Assembly (NCBI GenBank): GCA_023091665.1
Contig: JALJCQ010000001.1
Coordinates: 1,984,001 to 2,048,000, forward strand
Length of the DNA stretch: 64,000 nucleotides
From: Pythium myriotylum
Lineage: Eukaryota > Oomycota > Peronosporomycetes > Pythiales > Pythiaceae
Reading direction: 5' to 3'
Made by a program: the position numbers and the translations under genes. The notes beneath the pieces were generated by a model. That model was not told the origin of the DNA. It saw only the letters and a list, made by a program, of their open reading frames with translations, and made no database searches. Positions 37,862-46,700 of the stretch are shown piece after piece. Every line of letters starts with the position of its first letter. Positions within the stretch are counted from its first letter, which is position 1.

Positions 37862-40800
37862 GTTCCTCATCACGGCGTTGGAGTCGCGTGTCGACGCGCT
37901 CACGTGGGAACTCGTGACGTCTCGGCTGCTCCATGAAGACATGAAGCGCAAGGAGCAAGGTGGCGACGGAGCCACGCTTGGCCAAGCGTTCATGACAAGT
38001 GACGCGAAGCCCAAGGGCCGTGCAGTCAAGAAGACTGGCACGTGCAACTACTGCGGCAAGATCGGTCATTGGGCCGCGGAGTGCCACTCGCGTGTCAAGG
38101 ACAACGGCAACGGCAACGGCAACGGCAACTCCGGCGGCAACGGCAACGGAAACGGCAACCCTCGGCAACGGTTCCAGCGAGCCAACCTTGCGCGAGATGA
38201 AGACCCCGGCGAGTACCTGTTCTCGGTCGGGAAGACCCAAGGCAAGTCGAGTCAATCCACGGCGTGGTTGGTCGACTCGGGTGCGACTCAGCACATGTCG
38301 CGAACCAAGCAGTTCATGATGAACTACAAGAAGATTGACCCAGTCGACGTGCATCTGGCCGATGATGGCACGGTCCAAGCAGTTGGCGTGGGAGACATTC
38401 TCATGTCGATGAAGACTCCAAGCGGTGTCAAGAAGGGTTTGCTCACCAACGTGTGGCATATCCCCAAGCTCAGCCGCAACCTGTTCTCGGTCGGAAGATT
38501 CACGGAGGACGTTGCTCCCGTGACGTTCGACAAGGACGGTTGCTTTGTCATGCTGAAGGGCGCCAAGCGGACCATCGGCACTCGCATCGGCAAGGGTCTG
38601 TTCAAGCTCAACATGTCTCCAGTGTCGACTGAAGCAGCCCACGCCGCCAGTACAAGACGAGGTCGCGCCATGTCCAAGTCGTACCTGTGGCACCTCCGAC
38701 TCGGTCACATCGGCTTCAGCGGTCTCGAAGCCATCGTCAAGAAGGACCTCGCCGACGGACTCGACATTGGGTCTGTGCAGGAGTGGGAGGTCTGTGAAGG
38801 CTGTGCACTCGGCAAGCTGACTCGCGTCAAGTTCCAGTCGGGCACGACCAAGCGGTCTGCGAATCTGCTTGACGTCGTGTACAGCGATGTGGCCGGCCCC
38901 ATGAAGACTCCGACTTTCGGCGGCATGAAGTACTTTGCCACGTTCACCGACGACAAGTCTCGACTGTGCAAGTTATACCTGATGCGGTCCAAGGACGAAG
39001 TCTACGACAAGTTCGTCGAGTTCGTCAACTGGGCCGAGAACCAAACCGGTCGTCGAGTCAAGGTGCTTCGAACCGACGGCGGCGGCGAGTACCAGTCGGC
39101 CAAGCTTGCCAAGTTCTGTCGCAAGCGTGGCATCGAGCACGATGTCACGCCGCCATACACGCCTCAGTTGAACGGTGTGGCGGAGCGCATGAACCGAACC
39201 ATCGGTGAGTGTGGTCGTTGCAAGCTCCACCATGCCAACTTGTCCGACGAGTACTGGGGCGAAGCCGTCATGACTGCAGTCGAAGTTCGCAACCGACTTC
39301 CGACCCGCGCTCAAGACTTGTACAAGTCGCCGTACGAAGAATGGTACGGGAAGAAGCCCTTGCTCGCCAACTTCAAGGTGTTCGGCTGCCATGCGTACGT
39401 CCACGTGCCCAAGGAGAAGCGGTCGAAGTTCGACGCCCGAGCCATCTTGTGTCGGTTCCTCGGCTACTCGGACCACGAGAAGGCGTATCGGTTTGAAGAA
39501 ATCGCAACCGGTCGGATCGTCATCAGTCGAGACGCGCAGTTCATGGAAGACACATTCGACGATGGCAAGCGCGAAGAACCCTGGAGCAAGTCCGTCGAGT
39601 TCCGCGACGAGGATGATGATCAAGATCAAGATGAAGCAACCGACAACCAAGATGATGAAGACATGGGTGAGCAGCCAGCCTCACCAGCACCAAGTCAGCG
39701 CAGCTACGAGCGACCGGAGTGGCAACAGGGCCAGCGGTCGCAGCGTCCAGCAGCACCAGCATCGGCCCAGCAGCCGAATGTCGACTACGCACCAGGGTCC
39801 AAGCGCCACTCTCGCACGCACTCGCTCGAGAACCTGGCTGAACCGCCAGTTGAGAAGCGCTACGGACGGGTTGGTCGCACAAGTGGTGCGACTCCACCAC
39901 CCACGCAAGGTTCAAGGACATCGCTCGAAGATCTGTCTGCACTGCTCACGTCGATCGAAGAGGAAGGCGTAGAAGATGAAGACGAAGAAGGCGAAGACGT
40001 GCAAGAACAAGGGGGAGAAGATCAAGACCACGAAGAGTTTGCTCTCGTCGTGAATTCAGGGGGAGAGTTGCCGACATCGTTCAAGTCGGCGATGGAATCC
40101 GACGACGCCAGCAACTGGAAGGAAGCCTGCGACTCCGAGCTCGAGTCGCTCAAGAAGAACGAGACCTGGGACCTAGTCCCTTTGCCAGCCGGACGCAAGG
40201 CCATCACCAGCAAGTGGGTGTTCAAGGTCAAGGAAACCGCCGAAGGACTTGTCGAACGGTACAAGGCTCGACTCGTTGCCAAGGGGTTCCTGCAGAAGTA
40301 CGGCATCGACTTCGAAGAGACATTCGCACCCGTCGCCAAGTTCACGTCGATCCGCACCATCCTCAGCATCGCCGCTCGACACAAGCTCATGATCCATCAG
40401 ATGGATGTCAAGACGGCGTTCCTGAACGGCAACCTCGACGAAGAAATCTACATGAAGCAGCCCGAAGGCTTCGTCGACCAGCGCCACCCCGACTACGTGT
40501 GCAAGCTCAAGCGCTCGCTCTACGGTCTCAAGCAGTCGCCACGCATGTGGAACCAGACCATCGACGCCTTCATGCGCAAGGTCGGCTTCACCAAGTGCGA
40601 GATGGACCACTGCGTGTACGTCAAGCGGAGCGGCTCAGCGATGATCTTCGTGGTGATCTACGTCGACGACCTCATCCTCGCCTGCAACAGCCTCGAGTTG
40701 CTCACGGCGACCAAGCGTGCACTCAGCGAACGCTTCGAGATGTCCGACCTCGGCGAACTCAAGTACTGCCTCGGCATGGAAGTTGATCAAGACCCCAAGT

Positions 40801-40965
40801 CCGGCGACGTGACCATGCGGCAGACCAAGTTCCTGCAGTCGATCCTGACCAAGTTCGGCATGCAAGACTGCAAACCAGTGAGGACCCCTCAAGACCCCGG
40901 ACTCAAGCTGACCAAGGCCATGTGTGAAGGTGGTTGCAAGCACGAAGACACCATGAAGAACGTGC
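37862..40965 (+). pseudogene. Element H: gag-pol from mid-Gag to RNase H start
   Basis: Plus-strand continuation of H after J: the C-terminal part of Gag, CCHC knuckle, protease, complete integrase and RT including YVDD. It ends at CGTGC (40961-40965), where the LTR of P begins. The frame is open across the whole 3.1 kb. The remainder of H (most of RNase H and its 3' LTR) should lie right of the window, beginning with CGTGC. The linker has the DHEEF form. The breakpoint is identical to that in N. Confidence 0.92.
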
Positions 40966-41297
40966 TGTTGAAGATGATGCGCCTCGAACCCAGCGTCATC
41001 ATTCCAGTTGAAGCTCGGCAGTTGAAGCTCGGCTGTAGAAGATTCTCCTGCAGAAGATTCTCCGTGGAAGATTCGACATGTGGAAGATTCGACATGTGGA
41101 AGATTCTCCGTCTGGTTCTGGTTTGAATCCAGTACCACCCATCGACTTCGTTGAAGTATCCACGAAGTCAGTTTATGTTTGCATATGTTTACGATAGGTA
41201 GGACACACACAGACGGCTTAGAGGTAGCAGTAGCGAACTAAGTCCCGATCAATTCACTTTGCATTTTGCATCCCACCAACCAAGCGACCTTCCAACA
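40966..41297 (+). repeat. LTR(+), 332 bp, 5' LTR of P
   Basis: LTR lacking 27 bp between two copies of GTAGGACA upstream of the core promoter. The same deletion is in the left LTR of W (56931-57262) and in no other LTR here. It is followed by the primer site at 41298-41309. Confidence 0.95.
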
Positions 41298-41301
41298 GGT
41301 T

Positions 41302-42000
41302 ATGAGCCCAAGCCCAGCCGACTCTGCCTCCACCGACTTCGCCTCCCCAGCCTTCGCCATGGATTCGACCACCCCAGCCCGCATCAACAAGTTCGACGGA
41401 ACCAACTTCCACACATGGAAGTTCAAGATGCAGATGGTGCTCGAAGAACGCGACGTCTGGGAAGTTGTCTGTGGAGAGGTCAAACTCGAGCAGTGCCAGA
41501 CCGACGCGGACCGAGCCCTCTTCAAGAAGAAGTCTCGCAAGGCGCTCGCGATGATCTGTCTCGCGATGGAAGACTCGCAGCTCCCGCTGGTTCGGTCGGC
41601 GAGTGGTGCGCAAGATGCATGGTCAAGACTGGAAGAACACTTCGAGAAGAAGAGCCTTGCCAACAAGCTCTTTCTTCGTCGTCGTTTCTTCACGACCATG
41701 ATGGAAGAAGGTGACGATGTGCTCACGCACATCAACAAGCTCAAGACCCTGGCCGAGCAACTCGACGCAGTCGGCGCTCCGGTCAGCGAAGACGACTTGG
41801 TGATCACGCTTCTCGGCAGTCTCAGCGAGTCGTACCAGTTCCTCATCACGGCGTTGGAGTCGCGTGTCGACGCGCTCACGTGGGAACTCGTGACGTCTCG
41901 GCTGCTCCACGAAGACATGAAGCGCAGGGAGCAAGGTGGCGACGGAGCCACGCTTGGCCAAGCGTTCATGACAAGTGACGCGAAGCCCAAGGGCCGTGCA
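41302..42000 (+). pseudogene. P gag-pol, part 1 (Gag)
   Basis: First 233 codons of P from the ATG in the primer site: essentially all of Gag before the zinc knuckle. It ends at GTGCA (41996-42000), the target site of X. Arg replaces Lys in MKR-x-EQGG, as in J. The frame is open to the break and then reads into X's LTR. Confidence 0.92.
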
Positions 42001-42359
42001 TGTTGGAAGGTCGCTTGGTTGGTGGGATGCAAAATGCAAAGTGAATTGATCGGGACTTAGTTCGCTACTGCTACCTCTAAGCCGTCTGTGTGTGTCCTAC
42101 GCTACCATAATCAAATGTATGTCCTACCTATCGTAAACATATGCAAACATAAACTGACTTCGTGGATACTTCAACGAAGTCGATGGGTGGCACTGGATTC
42201 AAACCAGAACCAGACGGAGAATCTTCCACATGTCGAATCTTCCACATGTCGAATCTTCCACGGAGAATCTTCTGCAGGAGAATCTTCTACAGCCGAGCTT
42301 CAACTGCCGAGCTTCAACTGGAATGATGACGCTGGGTTCGAGGCGCATCATCTTCAACA
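42001..42359 (-). repeat. LTR(-), left LTR of X (recombinant)
   Basis: Complete 359-bp minus LTR. The left flank is GTGCA of P. The right flank is AGCTT (42360-42364), which is LTR sequence rather than the polypurine tract. The two flanks do not match, as expected for a recombinant between X's LTR and an LTR of an element once inserted inside it. Confidence 0.93.
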
Positions 42360-42423
42360 AGCTTCAACTGCCGAGCTTCAACTGGAATGATGACGCTGGG
42401 TTCGAGGCGCATCATCTTCAACA
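42360..42423 (-). repeat. 64-bp LTR(-) remnant
   Basis: Repeats the last 64 bp of a minus LTR, from AGCTT to CAACA, and is followed by the polypurine tract complement (42424-42432). It is the true 3' LTR end of X, left behind after LTR recombination. Confidence 0.93.
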
Positions 42424-43428
42424 CTCCCCCTCGACTCGACTGCGTCTTGAACACCAAGCTTGGTGCGGAGCACGTCGAACTGGACAGTGGGGATCGGCTT
42501 GGTCATGATGTCGGCAAGCATGTCTTGGGTCGGGCAATACTGGAGAGACACTTGGCCGTCCTCGACCTTCTCACGAACGAAGTGGTAGCGAATGTCGATG
42601 TGCTTGGTGCGCTTGTGGAACTTGGGGTTCTTGGCCAACGCGATGGCACCTTGGTTGTCTTCGTACACCGTGAGCGCTTGGTCGCTTGCAACTTCGCCGA
42701 GTTCGCACAGGAACGCCTTGAGCCACACGGCTTCTTGGATCGCTTCCGATAGAGCCATGTACTCTGCTTCGGTCGAGGAGAGGGCGACAGTTCGCTGCTT
42801 CTTGCTGCGCCAGCTGATGCATCCGCCGTTGAGCATGAACACGTAGCCGCTGGTGCTTCGACGTGACTCGATGTCGCCAGCCCAGTCGGCGTCGGAGTAG
42901 CCGACCAGTCTTCCGTCGTGCGATGCCGAGAACTGCAGGCCGTACGTCGGAGTCGCTTGCAGATACCGGAGCACACGCTTGAGAGCTTGCCAGTGTGTTG
43001 GACACGGGTCCGCGGCGAACTGGCTGAGTGTGCCGACTGCCGCTGCGAGGTCTGGTCGAGTGCCGACCATGAGGTACATGAGTGCGCCGACTGCACTTCG
43101 GTACGGCACGTTCTTCATGGTGTCTTCGTGCTTGCAACCACCTTCGCACATGGCCTTGGTCAGCTTGAGTCCGGGGTCTTGAGGAGTCCTCACTGGTTTG
43201 CAGTCTTGCATGCCGAACTTGGTCAGGATCGACTGCAGGAACTTGGTCTGCCGCATGGTCACGTCGCCGGACTTGGGGTCTTGATCAACTTCCATGCCGA
43301 GGCAGTACTTGAGTTCGCCGAGGTCGGACATCTCGAAGCGTTCGCTGAGTGCACGCTTGGTCGCCGTGAGCAACTCGAGGCTGTTGCAGGCGAGGATGAG
43401 GTCGTCGACGTAGATCACCACGAAGATC
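42378..43428 (-). pseudogene. X gag-pol, 3' part (RT end and RNase H)
   Basis: C-terminal part of X on the minus strand: RT from the YVDD strand onward and complete RNase H, stopping 46 bp inside the LTR remnant. It is cut at AGATC (43424-43428) by Y, only a few codons before YVDD. It has His for Asn in SAS-x-DGR and Lys for Glu in NP-x-FHKR, both shared with W. Confidence 0.92.
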
Positions 43429-43526
43429 TGTTGAAGATGATGCGCCTCGAACCCAGCGTCATCATTCCAGTTGAAGCTCGGCAGTTGAAGCTCGGCTGTA
43501 GAAGATTCTCCTGCAGAAGATTCTCC

Positions 43527-43558
43527 GTGGAAGATTCGACATGTGGAAGATTCGACAT
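43527..43558 (+). repeat. 16-bp tandem repeat in LTR (two units)
   Basis: Two units of GTGGAAGATTCGACAT, followed by a diverged third. Unit number varies among LTRs: one at 2042 and 2930 (343 bp), two in most (359 bp), three in the split LTR of X (56403-56450, 375 bp when rejoined). It is a length marker for LTR lineages, or possibly repeated protein-binding sites in U3. Confidence 0.93.
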
Positions 43559-43606
43559 GTGGAAGATTCTCCGTCTGGTTCTGGTTTGAATCCAGTGCCA
43601 CCCATC

Positions 43607-43632
43607 GACTTCGTTGAAGTATCCACGAAGTC
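43607..43632 (+). other. LTR hairpin, 8-bp stem, 10-nt loop
   Basis: GACTTCGT (43607-43614) and ACGAAGTC (43625-43632) are perfect inverted copies. The structure is kept in the LTRs checked and lies in U3 about 110 bp upstream of the core promoter. The insertion at position 40 of the window hit this hairpin. Confidence 0.8.
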
Positions 43633-43743
43633 AGTTTATGTTTGCATATGTTTACGATAGGTAGGACATACATTTGATTATGGTAGCGTAGGACACACAC
43701 AGACGGCTTAGAGGTAGCAGTAGCGAACTAAGTCCCGATTAAT

Positions 43744-43757
43744 TCACTTTGCATTTT
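43744..43757 (+). promoter_or_regulatory. Putative LTR core promoter (oomycete Inr/FPR-like)
   Basis: TCACTTTGCATTTT matches 13 of 14 positions of the oomycete start-site consensus TCATTYYNCAWTTT (the 3' part of GCTCATTYYNCAWTTT, from memory of oomycete promoter studies). If transcription starts here, R plus U5 would be about 42 nt and the leader before the gag ATG about 47 nt. The motif is at LTR offset 316-329 in every 359-bp copy. Confidence 0.55.
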
Positions 43758-43787
43758 GCATCCCACCAACCAAGCGACCTTCCAACA

Positions 43788-43799
43788 GGTTATGAGCCC
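43788..43799 (+). promoter_or_regulatory. Primer binding site (initiator tRNA-Met anticodon arm)
   Basis: GGTTATGAGCCC directly follows the LTR. Its complement GGGCTCATAACC is the anticodon stem-loop of eukaryotic initiator tRNA-Met, as in Drosophila copia and yeast Ty5, where a half-tRNA primes minus-strand synthesis. The ATG at 43792 inside it is the gag start codon. Equivalent sites: 2385, 6321, 15667, 41298, 52273 and 57263 on plus; ending at 11556, 20575, 25266, 29960, 34654, 37502 and 51795 on minus. Confidence 0.88.
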
Positions 43800-46700
43800 A
43801 AGCCCAGCCGACTCTGCCTCCACCGACTTCGCCTCCCCAGCCTTCGCCATGGATTCGACCACCCCAGCTCGCATCAACAAGTTCGACGGAACCAACTTCC
43901 ACACATGGAAGTTCAAGATGCAGATGGTGCTCGAAGAACGCGACGTCTGGGAAGTTGTCTGTGGAGAGGTCAAACTCGAGCAGTGCCAGACCGACGCGGA
44001 CCGAGCCCTCTTCAAGAAGAAGTCTCGCAAGGCGCTCGCGATGATCTGTCTCGCGATGGAAGACTCGCAGCTCCCGCTGGTTCGGTCGGCGAGTGGTGCG
44101 CAAGATGCATGGTCAAGACTGGAAGAACACTTCGAGAAGAAGAGCCTTGCCAACAAGCTCTTTCTTCGTCGTCGTTTCTTCACGACCATGATGGAAGAAG
44201 GTGACGATGTGCTCACGCACATCAACAAGCTCAAGACCCTGGCCGAGCAACTCGACGCAGTCGGCGCTCCGGTCAGCGAAGACGACTTGGTGATCACGCT
44301 TCTCGGCAGTCTCAGCGAGTCGTACCAGTTCCTCATCACGGCGTTGGAGTCGCGTGTCGACGCGCTCACGTGGGAACTCGTGACGTCTCGGCTGCTCCAC
44401 GAAGACATGAAGCGCAAGGAGCAAGGTGGCGACGGAGCCACGCTTGGCCAAGCGTTCATGACAAGTGACGCAAAGCCCAAGGGCCGTGCAGTCAAGAAGA
44501 CTGGCACGTGCAACTACTGCGGCAAGATCGGTCATTGGGCCGCGGAGTGCCACTCGCGTGTCAAGGACAACGGCAACGGCAACGGCAACTCCGGCGGCAA
44601 CGGCAACGGCAACGGAAACGGCAACCCTCGGCAACGGTTCCAGCGAGCCAACCTTGCGCGAGATGAAGACCCCGGCGAGTACCTGTTCTCGGTCGGGAAG
44701 ACCCAAGGCAAGTCGAGTCAATCCACGGCGTGGTTGGTCGACTCGGGTGCGACTCAGCACATGTCGCGAACCAAGCAGTTCATGATGAACTACAAGAAGA
44801 TTGACCCAGTCGACGTGCATCTGGCCGATGATGGCACGGTCCAAGCAGTTGGCGTGGGAGACATTCTCATGTCGATGAAGACTCCAAGCGGTGTCAAGAA
44901 GGGTTTGCTCACCAACGTGTGGCATATCCCCAAGCTCAGCCGCAACCTGTTCTCGGTCGGAAGATTCACGGAGGACGTTGCTCCCGTGACGTTCGACAAG
45001 GACGGTTGCTTCGTCGTTCTCAAGGGCGCCAAGCGGACCATCGGCACTCGTATCGGCAAGGGTCTGTTCAAGCTCAACATGTCTCCAGTGTCGATTGAAG
45101 CAGCCCACGCCGCCAGTACAAGACGAGGTCGCGCCATGTCCAAGTCGTACCTGTGGCACCTCCGACTCGGTCACATCGGCTTCAGCGGACTCGAAGCCAT
45201 CGTCAAGAAGGACCTCGCCGACGGACTCGATATCGGGTCTGTGCAGGAGTGGGAGGTCTGTGAAGGCTGTGCACTCGGCAAGCTGACTCGCGTCAAGTTT
45301 CAGTCGGGCACGACCAAGCGGTCTGCGAATCTGCTTGACGTCGTGTACAGCGATGTGGCCGGCCCCATGAAGACTCCGACTTTCGGCGGCATGAAGTACT
45401 TCGCCACCTTCACCGACGACAAGTCTCGACTGTGCAAGTTGTACCTGATGCGGTCCAAGGACGAAGTCTACGACAAGTTCGTCGAGTTCGTCAACTGGGC
45501 CGAGAACCAAACCGGTCGTCGAGTCAAGGTGCTTCGAACCGACGGCGGCGGCGAGTACCAGTCGGCCAAGCTTGCCAAGTTCTGTCGCAAGCGTGGCATC
45601 GAGCACGATGTCACGCCGCCATACACGCCTCAGTTGAACGGTGTGGCGGAGCGCATGAACCGAACCATCGGTGAGTGTGGTCGTTGCAAGCTCCACCATG
45701 CCAACTTGTCCGACGAGTACTGGGGCGAAGCCGTCATGACTGCAGTCGAAGTTCGCAACCGACTTCCGACCCGCGCTCAAGACTTGTACAAGTCGCCGTA
45801 CGAAGAATGGTACGGGAAGAAGCCCTTGCTCGCCAACTTCAAGGTGTTCGGCTGCCATGCGTACGTCCACGTGCCCAAGGAGAAGCGGTCGAAGTTCGAC
45901 GCCCGAGCCATCTTGTGTCGGTTCCTCGGCTACTCGGACCACGAGAAGGCGTATCGGTTCGAAGAAATCGCAACCGGTCGGATCGTCATCAGTCGAGACG
46001 CGCAGTTCATGGAAGACACGTTCGACGATGGCAAGCGCGAAGAACCCTGGAGCAAGTCCGTCGAGTTCCGCGACGATGAAGATGATGAAGATCAAGATGA
46101 AGCAACCGACAACCAAGATGATGAAGACATGGGTGAGCAGCCAGCCTCACCAGCACCAAGTCAGCGCAGCTACGAGCGACCGGAGTGGCAACAGGGCCAG
46201 CGGTCGCAGCGTCCAGCAGCACCAGCATCGGCCCAGCAGCCGAATGTCGACTACGCACCAGGGTCCAAGCGCCACTCTCGCACGCACTCGCTCGAGAACC
46301 TGGCTGAACCGCCAGTTGAGAAGCGCTACGGACGGGTTGGTCGCACAAGTGGTGCGACTCCACCACCCACGCAAGGTTCAAGGACATCGCTCGAAGATCT
46401 GTCTGCACTGCTCACGTCGATCGAAGAGGAAGGCGTAGAAGATGAAGACGAAGAAGGCGAAGACGTGCAAGAACAAGGGGGAGAAGACCAAGATTACGAT
46501 CTCGAAGAGTTTGCTCTCGTCGTGAATTCAGGGGGAGAGTTGCCGACATCGTTCAAGTCGGCGATGGAATCCGACGACGCCAGCAACTGGAAGGAAGCCT
46601 GCGACTCCGAGCTTGAGTCGCTCAAGAAGAACGAGACCTGGGACCTAGTCCCTTTGCCAGCCGGACGCAAGGCCATCACCAGCAAGTGGGTGTTCAAGGT

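Larger units (their letters stand above)
43429..43787 (+). repeat. LTR(+), 5' LTR of Y
   Basis: Reference 359-bp LTR with 5-bp terminal inverted repeats TGTTG/CAACA. Layout: short hairpin near the start, a doubled 14-bp motif, the 16-bp tandem repeat at 43527-43558, a hairpin at 43607-43632, and the core-promoter match at 43744-43757. Confidence 0.97.

Noticed and set aside
43756..43791. Upstream in-frame TTG start adding 12 residues from U5
   Set aside because: Eukaryotic initiation at TTG is unlikely, and the ATG in the primer site is the first ATG of the predicted transcript.
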